The notes beneath the pieces are model-generated. The model worked only from the letters and a program-made list of their open reading frames with translations. It was not told where the DNA came from and did no database searches. This document shows, in pieces, positions 51,802 through 61,604 of a stretch of DNA of 64,000 nucleotides (positions are counted from its first letter, which is position 1; each line of letters starts with the position of its first letter). The position numbers and the translations under genes were made by a program. This DNA is from an uncultured Clostridia bacterium (GTDB lineage Bacteria; Bacillota; Clostridia; UBA1381): positions 1-64,000 of the forward strand of contig CANRJY010000012.1 of NCBI GenBank assembly GCA_947631085.1, in the 5' to 3' direction.

Positions 51802-52524
51802 TCAGTGTAATTTGCCGTCGTTGTTTACGAGCGTACCTATTTTCTTGCCCTTTACCGCTCTTACTATGTTTTCCGGATCGTTAAGTCCGAATACGAGTAT
51901 CGGCATACCGTTGTCGCGGCACATTGAAGCCGCCGTCGAGTCCATAACGCCGAGATTTTTTGATAAAACCTCGCTGAACGAAAGAACATCGTACTTCTTC
52001 GCGTTGGGGTTGGTGTTCGGGTCGCTGTCGTATACCGCGTCAACCTTTTTCGCGAGCAGAATTATATCCGCCTCCATCTCAACGGCTCTCAGCGCCGCGG
52101 CGGTATCGGTGGACATGAACGGATTTCCCGTTCCGCAGCCGAATATGACGACTCTTCCCTTCTCCAAATGCCTTATAGCTCGTCCTCTGATATAGAGCTC
52201 CGCGACCTGACGCATCTCTATTCCCGTCTGAACGCGTGTTTCAACATTGCAGTTCTCCAGCGCGCTGCAAAGAGCAAGCGCGTTTATCGCCGTGGCTAAC
52301 ATTCCCATGTGGTCGGCTCTTGTCCTGTCCATATTTTCTCCGCTGCGTCCGCGCCAGATATTTCCGCCGCCGACGACTATGGACACCTGCACGCCCAAAT
52401 CAACGACCTTTTTAATACTCTCGCTGATGCTGGCGATAGTCTTTTCATCAAGACCGAACCCGTTTTCTCCCGCAAGCGCCTCGCCGCTTATTTTGATAAG
52501 CACTCTTTTGTATTTTGCCGCCAT
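51802..52524 (-). CDS. pyrH: UMP kinase
   Basis: A 240-residue amino-acid-kinase-fold enzyme phosphorylating [12 protein letters not shown] at the N-terminus, [10 protein letters not shown], and [23 protein letters not shown] are diagnostic. First gene of the pyrH-frr-uppS-cdsA-dxr-rseP-ispG series and it carries the main promoter. Confidence 0.98.
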   Translation of the reverse strand: MAAKYKRVLIKISGEALAGENGFGLDEKTIASISESIKKVVDLGVQVSIVVGGGNIWRGRSGENMDRTRADHMGMLATAINALALCSALENCNVETRVQTGIEMRQVAELYIRGRAIRHLEKGRVVIFGCGTGNPFMSTDTAAALRAVEMEADIILLAKKVDAVYDSDPNTNPNAKKYDVLSFSEVLSKNLGVMDSTAASMCRDNGMPILVFGLNDPENIVRAVKGKKIGTLVNNDGKLH

Positions 52525-52570
52525 ATCCCGTCCTCCTTTAATTTTGGAATTTTATAATAACCTATTTTAT

Positions 52571-52599
52571 ATTATACTATTATTTACTAAAAAAAGCAA
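52571..52599 (-). promoter_or_regulatory. Predicted promoter of pyrH and the downstream cluster
   Basis: Minus-strand TTGCTT (52599-52594), 17 bp, TATAAT (52576-52571). Confidence 0.7.
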
Positions 52600-52612
52600 T
52601 AGCGAATTAATA

Positions 52613-53533
52613 TTATCCGTTAAAATACGCATCTATTCCTTCCGCGATCGAGCGTCCTATCGCTTCCGCTTCGCTGTCGAGGATCGCCATGTCGCCGGCG
52701 TTGTCGAAAAAGCCTATCTCGAGGTACGCAATCGTTATCGGGCTTTTGCAAAACAGTATCAGCTCGGGCAATTCTATTGTTCCGCCGCTGTACTCGACGA
52801 GACTTGTATTTTTAACTATCGCGCTGTTTATACACTGTCCCAGTCTGTTCCCGTCGTCGGCGTAGCTTTCGGAAATGCCGTATTGATCGTATACGCCGCT
52901 CATTTCTATGTATGCGCTGCCGCTGCCGCCGCCTGCGTTCGAGTGAATACACACAAACGCGTCCGCGTCCGGCTCTGTACCGCCGTCGGGATAGCAGCTT
53001 TCCAGGCGCTTTGTCATTGACGGGTTTGAATTATTATCGCGCGTAAGGCGCACCTCGTAGCCCATTTCTTCGAGGTACTGCTTGGCATACATGACATTGC
53101 GCAGGTTTATATCGCCTTCTCCGTCTCTGTCGCCGTTTGCTATCGGATACCAGCACGAGCCGTTTTCTGGCGCACGTCCTGAGCAGCCGTAGCCTTCGCA
53201 GTTCTCTGTGCGGCTGCCCGTTTTCCAGTGCCGCCATTCGCCCCAGCCCTTGTCGGTATGGGTCCAGCCCTGATTTGCCTTTTCCTCGTCGCTCATCTCG
53301 TCCGAGGTCATACCGTGTCCGGGGTCGAGGACGATTATTTTTTTATCCTCCTCGGCGGGCTTTTCCGTTTCCGTGTTTAATACGATCTCCGCAGTCGCTT
53401 CGGGCGTAACGCTTATCTCAGGACTCGGATTTTCTTCGGAATTATCGCTGCGCCTGCCGACATACGCGCCCAACACAGCCGCCGCTGCCGCCAATACGGC
53501 AGTCAAAATTATAACCAATATACGTTTTTTCAA
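52613..53533 (-). CDS. N-acetylmuramoyl-L-alanine amidase (Amidase_3) with a Cys/Trp-rich insertion
   Basis: A 306-residue zinc amidase that cuts stem peptides from muramic acid. One N-terminal membrane anchor (about 4-24) and a Glu/Pro-rich linker precede the catalytic domain. Zinc ligands: His in VLDPGHG, Glu in DGEGDINL, His in CIHSNAG; the catalytic Glu is in YLEIGFF. Between the first His and the Glu lies an unusual stretch of about 65 residues rich in Trp, Gly and Cys (GWGEWRHW, CEGYGCSG). I choose the TTG at 53533 because AAAGGAG lies 7 bases upstream; a longer ATG reading overlaps the GH36 gene. Confidence 0.88.
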   Translation of the reverse strand: MKKRILVIILTAVLAAAAAVLGAYVGRRSDNSEENPSPEISVTPEATAEIVLNTETEKPAEEDKKIIVLDPGHGMTSDEMSDEEKANQGWTHTDKGWGEWRHWKTGSRTENCEGYGCSGRAPENGSCWYPIANGDRDGEGDINLRNVMYAKQYLEEMGYEVRLTRDNNSNPSMTKRLESCYPDGGTEPDADAFVCIHSNAGGGSGSAYIEMSGVYDQYGISESYADDGNRLGQCINSAIVKNTSLVEYSGGTIELPELILFCKSPITIAYLEIGFFDNAGDMAILDSEAEAIGRSIAEGIDAYFNG

Positions 53534-53561
53534 TACGATTCTCCTTTGTATTCCCCAATTT

Positions 53562-55697
53562 TTATATTTTTTCAAAAACAATCACGCGCGCGGCAAAATC
53601 GCGCATATCGTAATTTATCCTAATACCTCTGTACATAAGCATATCGCCGCCGTAGATCTCTCCCGTTTCCACGCTGCGGTAGCGCGCTTTTTCATCAAGT
53701 CCGAAAAGCTTTAACCACGGATTTTTCGACTGCGCGACCGCAAGAATTTTACAGGTAAACACAAACGCGCGCGATTTATCCTCCGAAACTACCTCCCAGC
53801 CGCAGTAATTGCTCTCATACGGATTTTGCAGCCTGTACAGATCCCCCGTGCGGATAAACGAGCGTATATTTTTCACAAACTCAACCTGGCGTTTTACCTC
53901 TTCAAATTCCGTATCCGTCATTTTTGTAATGTCAAGCTCATATCCGAACGCTCCGGCATAAGCGGCTCCGGCACGGGTTTCAAGCGTCGTGATCCTTCCG
54001 CACTGATGATTTGGCGAAGCCGTAACATGCGCCGAGATCGAGCTTACGGGATAACACATTGACGTTGAATATTGGATTTTCAGTCTGGCAACGGCGTCCG
54101 AATTGTCGCTTGCCCATATCTGCGGCATATACGCCAAAATTCCGGGATCAAACCGCCCGCCTCCCGCGGAGCAGCCCTCAAACAGCACGTTCGGGAACGA
54201 TTGCGTTATGGTTGACATAACTTTGTAAAGTCCGAGCGTATACGCGTGATTGAAGCCTTCATACGGCATATCCGTCATTTGGCGGTTCATATCCCATTTT
54301 ATGTACTCTATATTCGCTTCCGAAAGCATCTTACTTATCGTATTTATAACATAATCGCAAACGTCGCTGCGGCTGAGGTCAAGTATAAGCTGATTTCGTA
54401 TCTCGACAGGTTCACGCCGCGCCGTTTTTACAGCCCAGCCGGGATGGGCGCGATATAAATCCGAATTTGGACTGATCATTTCCGGCTCTATCCACAAGCC
54501 GAACTTCAAGCCGAGCGTGTTTACCTTTTTCGCGAGCCCGTCAATGCCCGACGGCAGCTTGTTCTTGTTCACAAACCAATCGCCGAGACTTGATTTATCA
54601 TCGTTTCTGCTTCCGAACCAGCCGTCATCGAGAACAAAAAGCTCTATTCCGGCTTCTGCCGCCTTTCTCGCTATATTAAGCAGCTTTTCCTCGGTAAAAT
54701 CGAAATAAGTACCCTCCCAGTTATTTATCAGAACAGGACGATCCTTCCTTGCCCACTTGCTGCGCATCAGATGGTTTACATAAAGTTTATGGTATTCTCG
54801 CGATATATCTCCGTACCCGTTCTGCGAGAAGCATATAACGGACTGCGGCGTGCAAAAGCTATCGTTCGGTTTAAGCGTCCAGCTAAAGCCGCGCGGATTT
54901 ATTCCCTGGCGCACGCGCAGTATGCCGAACTGATCAACCTTCGCCGCAGTGGAGTGATTACCGCTGTAAATCAGTGAAAACGCATATACGTTTCCATGCG
55001 TTTCATCCGCGCCGGCGTCGGCTATCATCGCAAACGGATTTACCTGATGTCCGCTGCCGCCGCGCGCGTTCTCCGCCTCAACATTCAATCCCTGCGGCAG
55101 AGGCGTTGAGAACATTTCTCGTTCCCTGCCCCATGTTCCGGCAAAATGCACCATTTTGTAATCGCCCATAGGTAAATCGACGCTTGCCGAGTACGCGCAG
55201 GTAAGCTCGGCGTCCGCGTCCGATTTGTTGACTATAACCGCATGGCGCGCGATAATGTTGTATTCGTCGAATACGACGTAATAGAGCCTTATTTCCAACT
55301 CCGATATGTCGTCTTGCAGAGTTATTTCGAGCGTCCGCGCCTCTTTGCCGAAAAGACACGGCATGTCCGCGGTTCCCATAGCTCCCTCATGTATTTCACA
55401 TTTTACAAATCTCGCCCTGCTGACCGAATCGCCGTATTTATTTGTAATACGGTACGCCGGTTCTCTTAGATCCGTATACCCATACGCGGGATATTCCTGC
55501 GGGTACACATCGAGCGGAAACGCGTTTGTGGCAAATCCGAGGCCCTCGCGCCATTCGTCTGTCATAGAAGAATAATCAAAATCTTCGAGCTTTCTTCCGA
55601 AATGGAGGTTAAGCAGATCGCCCTCGTCGGTTATATGCATAATATAGCTGATATCCCGCCCTTGAAGATGAATTGTATTCCCGTTTTTAATAATCAT
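53562..55697 (-). CDS. GH36 alpha-galactosidase
   Basis: A 711-residue retaining alpha-galactosidase. An N-terminal beta-supersandwich (1-310) precedes the TIM barrel. FVLDDGWFGSRNDD begins the active site, the nucleophile is Asp469 in YIKWDMNRQ, and the acid/base is probably Asp531 in WASDNSD. There is no signal peptide, so it works on imported alpha-galactosides such as raffinose-family sugars or galactosyl pectin fragments. Family and length are standard. GAGGAGAAG precedes the ATG; TATAAT on the minus strand at 55718-55723 may be its -10. Confidence 0.96.
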   Translation of the reverse strand: MIIKNGNTIHLQGRDISYIMHITDEGDLLNLHFGRKLEDFDYSSMTDEWREGLGFATNAFPLDVYPQEYPAYGYTDLREPAYRITNKYGDSVSRARFVKCEIHEGAMGTADMPCLFGKEARTLEITLQDDISELEIRLYYVVFDEYNIIARHAVIVNKSDADAELTCAYSASVDLPMGDYKMVHFAGTWGREREMFSTPLPQGLNVEAENARGGSGHQVNPFAMIADAGADETHGNVYAFSLIYSGNHSTAAKVDQFGILRVRQGINPRGFSWTLKPNDSFCTPQSVICFSQNGYGDISREYHKLYVNHLMRSKWARKDRPVLINNWEGTYFDFTEEKLLNIARKAAEAGIELFVLDDGWFGSRNDDKSSLGDWFVNKNKLPSGIDGLAKKVNTLGLKFGLWIEPEMISPNSDLYRAHPGWAVKTARREPVEIRNQLILDLSRSDVCDYVINTISKMLSEANIEYIKWDMNRQMTDMPYEGFNHAYTLGLYKVMSTITQSFPNVLFEGCSAGGGRFDPGILAYMPQIWASDNSDAVARLKIQYSTSMCYPVSSISAHVTASPNHQCGRITTLETRAGAAYAGAFGYELDITKMTDTEFEEVKRQVEFVKNIRSFIRTGDLYRLQNPYESNYCGWEVVSEDKSRAFVFTCKILAVAQSKNPWLKLFGLDEKARYRSVETGEIYGGDMLMYRGIRINYDMRDFAARVIVFEKI

Positions 55698-55728
55698 TTT
55701 CTTCTCCTCTACTTAAAAATTATACAGC

Positions 55729-55763
55729 AAAATCCCAATAGTCCGAAAACTATCGGGATTTTA
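55729..55763 (-). terminator. Terminator of PL11 paralog 3
   Basis: AAAATCCCAATAGT (55729-55742) pairs with ACTATCGGGATTTT with one mismatch around CCGAAA. On the minus strand it lies just after the lyase stop and ends in TTTTG. Confidence 0.75.
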
Positions 55764-55770
55764 TCTTTAC

Positions 55771-58700
55771 TTAGTTTGTCACAACTGCACCTTCGCATAC
55801 AGGCTCGGGTACGGCTGTGTCGTTCCATGCGAACACACGGCATGAGTATTTTTCGACACCGGTCACTTCGATACCGTCAAAAACGACCTCGCCGTCAGAA
55901 ATATCATTGTCCTTTATCCGCACGCACTTCAGCGCTCCGTTTTCGTCATAAACGGCAAGAATAAGCTTTACCGGTTTATCGACATTAACGGTGCGAGCGC
56001 TGACCGTTCCGCCAAGTACGCCGTTTTCGAGCACGGGCGCCCGAAGTATCTCAACTCTCGGCGTATCGGGAGCCTGCGTCGGCTCTTGAGTAGGCTCGAT
56101 TGTCGTTTCCTCAGTCGGTTCCGGCGTCGATTCCTCGGTCGGCTCGGGCGTCGGTTCCTCGGTCGGTTCCGGCGTCGGCTCCTCAGTCGGCTCAGGCGTC
56201 GGTTCCTCGGTCGGTTCCGGCGTCGGCTCTTGAGTAGGCTCGGGCATCGGTTCCTCGGTCGGTTCCGGCGTCGGCTCTTCGGTCGGTTCCGGTGTTGGCT
56301 CCTCGGTCGGCTCAGGCGTCGGCTCTTCGGTCGGCTCAGGCGTCGGTTCCTCGGTCGGTTCCGGCGTCGGCTCAGGTGTTGGTTCAGGCGTCGGCTCAGG
56401 TGTCGGTTCCGGTGTCGGCTCCTCGGTCGGCTCAGGTGTCGGTGTTGGAGTTGGGGTCGGCGTCGGAGTGGGCTTCGGTGTCGGAATCGGGGTTGGGGTC
56501 GGGTCTATCTTTACCTTTGATACAGACAGTCCGCCTATATCAATACGCTGTCCTCCCGCATAGAAAGCAAATCTTTCCATAGCTGTTTTCTCCGCGGTGA
56601 AGCTTTTGGTTGAAAGAACCTTTCCCTCGGCGCCGCTTATTGTTAAAACTGATTTCCTTGATTTATCTATTTCAATTTTTACGTCTATCCATTCTCCCGC
56701 CGGTATGCTTTGATTATTTTTTATTGACAAGTACGGATCGTACGGCAAATCGCTCGAACTGCCTAAAGTCGAGTCTGTTATGCCGTATATTTGCATACTT
56801 GAAGCGCTGCTTCCGTAAATTGCCGAAAAATCGACAATCAGCCGTTCATCATTACCGAGCTTTGTAAACTCCGGCACACCGCATGACGAATCAATAGTAA
56901 ATGACGGTCCGCGCTGTACGGACGCGGTCTTTCCACCTATACAGCTCAATACATTACCGCTTGACGTTGTTTCCGTTAAAGCAAAACCGCTTTCTCCGTC
57001 GCCGCCATCGCCTCTGGAACCTACCAGCAAATTGAGCTTGCCGAGCGTCTGCGATTGGTCGGTCTTACCTTGGCGTCCCACAGTTATACTGCTGCTTTTA
57101 TAGCTTTCAAAGTTATCGCTGAAATACGTTTCTCCGGATACCACCTTTACCTTAAACGTATCGGACATATCGCCCGATGTAACCGTAATGGTCTGTTCGC
57201 CGAGCTTATTCGGGTCGAAATTATTGCTTACGGTAAATCCTGTGGTAAGGTCAGTCGTGCTGCCATTTTCGGTTACCCCTTTTACTTCAATACCGGATAT
57301 GTCAAGCTGCTGCCCCTGTATATATTCCGTCTTGACCGGAGGCTTGATAATCTTTATATCCTCTATCTCTCCCGTAAACACTTCGTTGCCCATGTACATG
57401 CTTACATGCGGCGGCTGATTGTACGCTGTCTGCTCCGCAGAAACTCCGCTTCTGTACAAGCTGTCGGACATAAGGGTTTTTATTTTGTATTCCGTTGGAA
57501 TATTCGTGGAGAAGACACGCAGCTTGCTGCCGTCCGTTGTCGGATATACAAGCTCCTCGCGCCAGTCGCCGAACAAATCGGCTTGAATCGACGGATTTGC
57601 CTTAGTTCCGTTTATGCTGGCGCAGCCATATCCTCCCGCATTGAATATTTCCCTCATTTCCTTTGCATTATTATCCCAGCTTTTCACAGAGATTCCGTCA
57701 AGCAATTCATCATATAAATCGCCGTCCCAAAATACGCGGAAATTAACGCTCAAGCCATAGTTTTCGAGAACAAACTTCGTACCGCCGTCCGAACGGTATG
57801 TGCCTACTCCGGCAAATTGATAATATCCGCCCGCACCGACATTAGCCATAATACCGCGCCCTGTATCCTTTGTGTTCCCTTGATGAAACACAAGACTACC
57901 TGTATTGGCGTTTATCACAGACATACCGAAGTCGCAGCGCACTCCCTGACTGTTCGTATAGCCATAGTCTCCTTCTTTATTATTCTTGTCTCCGTCCTCA
58001 TGAACGGTAAAAAATTCAAGAAAGTTATTTGTAGGATCGTAATTTCCTATATGAAGCGCATCGCCGTGCTCCTTATATGTACACCAGAGCGGTCTGAAAC
58101 AATTTTGATCGTCAACCTCCATGCAAAGCGCGCCGGTAATAAATTCGTCTTTGCCGTCGTTATCAACATCCGCAACGGTGCAGTTATGATTTCCGTTGCC
58201 CACATATTGATATGCGCCGTCATAGTAGCCAGGCTGATCGCTTTGAGTATCAAAACGATAATCTGCCGAAAGTTTCCCGCCGCTGAAGCTTACTCCCGCG
58301 ATGCTCGTGCGCTGTTTTCCGTTTCTTCCGAAATAATATCCGCGAAGATATACCGCATACGGCTTAACGCCGTCAAGATATGCCACACTCGCAACAAATC
58401 TGTTGCAGCGGTTTCCGCCGTCGTCTCCAAAATCAGTTCCGTTATCCGTTCCGCGCGCGGTGGGAAGTTTTATGGTATCCATAGCGGCGCCCGTTTTGCC
58501 GTTAAATACCGTCAAAAATTCTTCGCCTGTTCTGACCGCGCCCCAATCCGCTCGGTAATCGGTAGTTTCGTTCTTAGCGTCATCTATTCCCGATATGGAA
58601 GTATCATTTTTAGCCGCCTTTGAAACATATTGACCTGCCGCGTCTTTGGAGCCCAATGATGTTTGACACATCATTTCCGCTTTCCCGTCTCCGTCAAAGT

Positions 58701-59433
58701 CGTACACCAAAAATTGAACCGTGTGCGCGCTTGAATACACATTTTTGCCGAGGTTTATATCCTGCGCCCACATTTTTGTTCCGTCCAATTTATACGCCGC
58801 AAAACGCACCGTACCCGACTGTGATTGTATTCCGTCGCCCGGTGAGCCGACGTCATGCTCCGACGAAACCCATTTTACGACAATCTCATATTCTCCGTCT
58901 CCGTCCAGATCTCCCACCGAAGCGTCGGTCGGTGTAAAATTAAAAGTCCCGACAGTCTCACCGTTTTTTGTAGTTATCGTCTCTGCCGCCGGTTTTACAA
59001 GCGGTATATCAAAATATGTGCCGGATTTCGGCTTAACCGCCGCGCACTTCTCGCCTTCCTTGCCGTTGACGACCGGCGCGACCTGGTATGTATCATTCGC
59101 TTTTCCCGTTTTGTCGGTATAGTTTGTGGTAAATTCTTCATTTGCCAATAATGCTCCGTTTTTATAGATGTTAAACGTCACATTATCCGACGCGGTGCCG
59201 TAAATCGCGTCTTCCGTCGGAAACAACCGCCACGACAGATAATTTCCGCCGCTTGTGTTCTGTATGTAAAGTCCGCGCGTAAGATTCTTCGCCTCAGGCA
59301 TATTTCTCATGGTCGAATCGGCGGTGTATAAAATCCCCGGCTGTCCGTCAACCGGCTTATAGCTTACCGCAAATGCCGAAAATGATGAAACGGTAAGAAC
59401 CGCCGACAATAAAATTGCAATCCGTTTTTTCAT
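55771..59433 (-). CDS. Secreted PL11 rhamnogalacturonan endolyase with Pro-Thr-Glu linker (paralog 3)
   Basis: A 1220-residue exported lyase, closely related to the one at 15783-19091. Residues 1-22 are a signal peptide. The PL11 propeller (about 45-680) shows [28 protein letters not shown] and [12 protein letters not shown] calcium loops. A Big_3 Ig-like domain (690-765) and a concanavalin-like sandwich (770-970) follow. Then comes a roughly 150-residue (T/P)EPTEEP repeat, and a terminal beta domain (1125-1220) ending near [14 protein letters not shown]. The linker suggests surface display or a long reach. GGAG precedes the ATG. No convincing promoter is visible between it and pckG. Confidence 0.94.
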   Translation of the reverse strand: MKKRIAILLSAVLTVSSFSAFAVSYKPVDGQPGILYTADSTMRNMPEAKNLTRGLYIQNTSGGNYLSWRLFPTEDAIYGTASDNVTFNIYKNGALLANEEFTTNYTDKTGKANDTYQVAPVVNGKEGEKCAAVKPKSGTYFDIPLVKPAAETITTKNGETVGTFNFTPTDASVGDLDGDGEYEIVVKWVSSEHDVGSPGDGIQSQSGTVRFAAYKLDGTKMWAQDINLGKNVYSSAHTVQFLVYDFDGDGKAEMMCQTSLGSKDAAGQYVSKAAKNDTSISGIDDAKNETTDYRADWGAVRTGEEFLTVFNGKTGAAMDTIKLPTARGTDNGTDFGDDGGNRCNRFVASVAYLDGVKPYAVYLRGYYFGRNGKQRTSIAGVSFSGGKLSADYRFDTQSDQPGYYDGAYQYVGNGNHNCTVADVDNDGKDEFITGALCMEVDDQNCFRPLWCTYKEHGDALHIGNYDPTNNFLEFFTVHEDGDKNNKEGDYGYTNSQGVRCDFGMSVINANTGSLVFHQGNTKDTGRGIMANVGAGGYYQFAGVGTYRSDGGTKFVLENYGLSVNFRVFWDGDLYDELLDGISVKSWDNNAKEMREIFNAGGYGCASINGTKANPSIQADLFGDWREELVYPTTDGSKLRVFSTNIPTEYKIKTLMSDSLYRSGVSAEQTAYNQPPHVSMYMGNEVFTGEIEDIKIIKPPVKTEYIQGQQLDISGIEVKGVTENGSTTDLTTGFTVSNNFDPNKLGEQTITVTSGDMSDTFKVKVVSGETYFSDNFESYKSSSITVGRQGKTDQSQTLGKLNLLVGSRGDGGDGESGFALTETTSSGNVLSCIGGKTASVQRGPSFTIDSSCGVPEFTKLGNDERLIVDFSAIYGSSASSMQIYGITDSTLGSSSDLPYDPYLSIKNNQSIPAGEWIDVKIEIDKSRKSVLTISGAEGKVLSTKSFTAEKTAMERFAFYAGGQRIDIGGLSVSKVKIDPTPTPIPTPKPTPTPTPTPTPTPEPTEEPTPEPTPEPTPEPTPEPTPEPTEEPTPEPTEEPTPEPTEEPTPEPTEEPTPEPTEEPMPEPTQEPTPEPTEEPTPEPTEEPTPEPTEEPTPEPTEESTPEPTEETTIEPTQEPTQAPDTPRVEILRAPVLENGVLGGTVSARTVNVDKPVKLILAVYDENGALKCVRIKDNDISDGEVVFDGIEVTGVEKYSCRVFAWNDTAVPEPVCEGAVVTN
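56085..56500 (-). repeat. Tandem repeat encoding the Pro-Thr-Glu linker
   Basis: Imperfect 12- and 18-bp units encode about two dozen PTPEP/TEEP blocks. Unit variants ([28 protein letters not shown]) show that the array has expanded and drifted in frame. Confidence 0.9.
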
Positions 59434-59459
59434 ACAATAATACTCCTATAATACAGTTA

Positions 59460-59495
59460 CAGCCTCCGAAACAAAATCCTCAGCTTCGGAGGCTG
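59460..59495 (-). other. Stem-loop between pckG and PL11 paralog 3
   Basis: CAGCCTCCGAA (59460-59470) pairs perfectly with TTCGGAGGCTG (59485-59495). No T run follows on either strand, so it is a poor intrinsic terminator. It could be an RNA-processing site or 5' stabiliser for the downstream lyase message. Confidence 0.6.
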
Positions 59496-59506
59496 CATAT
59501 GCTTTA

Positions 59507-61294
59507 TTATTTCTCTAAATTCTTCTCAAGCTTAACAAGCTCGTCAGCCATTTCCTTCGGAAGTCTGTCGCCGAACTGTGCAAAATACTGTTTAATACCC
59601 GTATCTGGATCTTCAACGTCCTTGAGCCACTCCGCTTTGTCTACCGTGAGGAGCGCCTTAACGTCGTCAACGGTCATGTCGAGGTCGGTGATGTCGATAT
59701 CCTCGGGCTTGGGAAGATAACCTATCGGTGAGTCAACCGCGTCAACCTTGCCCGCGCAGCGGTCGAGTATCCACAGAAGAACGCGCATATTATCACCGAA
59801 TCCTGGCCACATGAAGTGTCCGTCCTCGTCCTTTCTGAACCAGTTGACATGGAAAATCTTCGGGGCTTTGTCGCCGAGCTTCTTGCCCATCTCGATCCAG
59901 TGTCCCCAGTAATCAGCCATATTGTAGCCCACGAACGGCTTCATAGCCATCGGATCGCGGCGTACAACGCCTACAGCGCCCGCTGCAGCCGCTGTTGTCT
60001 CCGACGCCATTGTTGCGCCGACGAACGTACCGTGCTGCCAGTCTCTCGACTGATATACCAGCGGAGCGCACTTAGCGCGTCTGCCGCCGAATATGATTGC
60101 GTCAACGGGAACGCCCTGCGGATTTTCAAATTCGGACGAGATACACGGACAGTTTACAGCCGGAGCGGTAAATCTTGAGTTCGGATGAGCGAGGTTGTTG
60201 CCCTCAGCCACATATTCCGGACCGTTTACCTTCGCGCCCTTCCACTCTGTCGCGTTTACGGGCGGGTTCTTGTCGAGACCTTCCCACCAAACAGTCATAT
60301 CGTCATTGTTTATCGCAACATTTGTGAAGATCGTATTTTTCTTTGTCGATTCAAGAGCGTTGAAGTTTGTCTTAACACTCGTACCGGGCGCTACGCCGAA
60401 GAAGCCCGACTCGGGGTTTATCGCGTAGAGTCTGCCGTCAGGACCGATATTGAGCCATGAAATGTCGTCGCCGACAGTCCATACCTTGTAGCCCTTTTCC
60501 TTCAGATACTCGGGCGGAATAAGCATCGCGAGGTTTGTCTTACCGCAAGCCGACGGGAACGCCGCGCAGATATACTTGACTTCACCCTGCGGATTTTCAA
60601 GACCGAGTATGAGCATATGCTCAGCCATCCAGCCCTCGTTTTTACCGAGATACGACGCGATTCTCAAAGCGAAGCACTTCTTGCCCAAGAGAACGTTTCC
60701 GCCGTAAGCCGAGTTGATCGACCAAATCGTGCTGTCCTGCGGGAACTGAACGATATATCTCTCGTCGGGATTTACGTCCTTCTTCGCATGCAGACACTTT
60801 ACAAATTCGGGATCGTCGCCGAGCTGCTTCATAACAGCGTCGCCGACTCTCGTCATGATTGCCATATTAAGTACAACATAAATACTGTCCGTAAGCTCGA
60901 TACCTATCTTCGAGAACGGCGAGCCGACGGGGCCCATCGAATACGGGATAACATACATTGTTCTGCCCTTCATCGAGTCTTTGTAGAGAGCCTTGAGCTT
61001 CGCGTACATCTCGTCGGGAGCCATCCAGTTGTTGATAGGGCCGGCTTCCTCCTTAGTCGGCGTGCATATGAACGTTCTGTCCTCAACGCGCGCAACGTCG
61101 TTCGGAGCCGTTCTGTGATAATAGCATCCCGGAAGCTTCTCCTCGTTTAACTTTATCATTTCGCCTGTCGAAACAGCCTCCGCTCTTAACGCGTCGAGCT
61201 GCTCCTCACTGCCGTCAATCCAGACGATTTCGTCCGGCTGACACATCGCAGTCATTTCGTCAAGCCAAGCTTGAACCGCTTTGTTTTCTGCCAT
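59507..61294 (-). CDS. pckG: Phosphoenolpyruvate carboxykinase (GTP)
   Basis: A 595-residue GTP-dependent PEPCK interconverting oxaloacetate and PEP. The active-site Cys loop AAFPSACGKTNLAML is diagnostic for the GTP class, with the kinase loops VGDDISWL and GRRAKCAPLV. In anaerobes it often works in the PEP-carboxylating direction for succinate or propionate formation. The ATG at 61294 (MAENKAV) follows TTGGAGGAATG; an ATG 15 bases earlier overlaps that site. It is immediately upstream of the third PL11 gene. Confidence 0.97.
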   Translation of the reverse strand: MAENKAVQAWLDEMTAMCQPDEIVWIDGSEEQLDALRAEAVSTGEMIKLNEEKLPGCYYHRTAPNDVARVEDRTFICTPTKEEAGPINNWMAPDEMYAKLKALYKDSMKGRTMYVIPYSMGPVGSPFSKIGIELTDSIYVVLNMAIMTRVGDAVMKQLGDDPEFVKCLHAKKDVNPDERYIVQFPQDSTIWSINSAYGGNVLLGKKCFALRIASYLGKNEGWMAEHMLILGLENPQGEVKYICAAFPSACGKTNLAMLIPPEYLKEKGYKVWTVGDDISWLNIGPDGRLYAINPESGFFGVAPGTSVKTNFNALESTKKNTIFTNVAINNDDMTVWWEGLDKNPPVNATEWKGAKVNGPEYVAEGNNLAHPNSRFTAPAVNCPCISSEFENPQGVPVDAIIFGGRRAKCAPLVYQSRDWQHGTFVGATMASETTAAAAGAVGVVRRDPMAMKPFVGYNMADYWGHWIEMGKKLGDKAPKIFHVNWFRKDEDGHFMWPGFGDNMRVLLWILDRCAGKVDAVDSPIGYLPKPEDIDITDLDMTVDDVKALLTVDKAEWLKDVEDPDTGIKQYFAQFGDRLPKEMADELVKLEKNLEK

Positions 61295-61309
61295 GATACA
61301 TTCCTCCAA

Positions 61310-61539
61310 CCTATAAATTTATTATGTTGTTAAAAAAATAACATAATTGTCTTTTTTAATTGTTGATATTATACCATATTATTTTAAAATTTGGAATAAG
61401 ATATTAAAAAATTTTTTATTTTCATGATAAAAATCATAAATGGACAAAAAAAGAGTGCAATATCTAATGATATTGCACAAAAATTTTTAACAAATTATGA
61501 ATTTTCCGCTCCGATTGTTACCTCGGTTTAATTTTACAG
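61310..61539. other. AT-rich region upstream of pckG
   Basis: Contains a minus-strand TATAAT (61373-61368) that is the likely pckG -10, with a poor TTCCAA -35. A TTATGTT/AACATAA dyad at about 61322-61345 lies in the pckG leader, and the hairpin at 61455-61478 is listed separately. No gene is seen. Confidence 0.5.
61446..61478 (-). terminator. Terminator downstream of the M56 peptidase gene
   Basis: A perfect 10-bp stem GTGCAATATC / GATATTGCAC (61455-61464 with 61469-61478), TAAT loop. On the minus strand it is followed by TCTTTTTTTG. Confidence 0.8.
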
Positions 61540-61604
61540 GCGAACAAGACCTCCCAAGAGGTCTTGTTCGCGGAAAAGTTTGTCCTGCTCTGTTTTGTAA
61601 AATT
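61530..61604. repeat. Nested palindromic element
   Basis: The inner perfect 14-bp hairpin GCGAACAAGACCTC / GAGGTCTTGTTCGC (61540-61553, 61558-61571) is enclosed by outer inverted repeats AATTTTACA (61530-61538) and TGTAAAATT (61596-61604). The right end overlaps the M56 gene's stop codon (61603-61605). Confidence 0.65.

Noticed and set aside
56085-56500. Tandem DNA repeats as a CRISPR or satellite
   Set aside because: They are codons of the Pro-Thr-Glu linker of the third PL11 lyase.
59460-59495. Intrinsic terminator after pckG
   Set aside because: The stem is perfect but no T run follows on the minus strand, so I list it only as a stem-loop.
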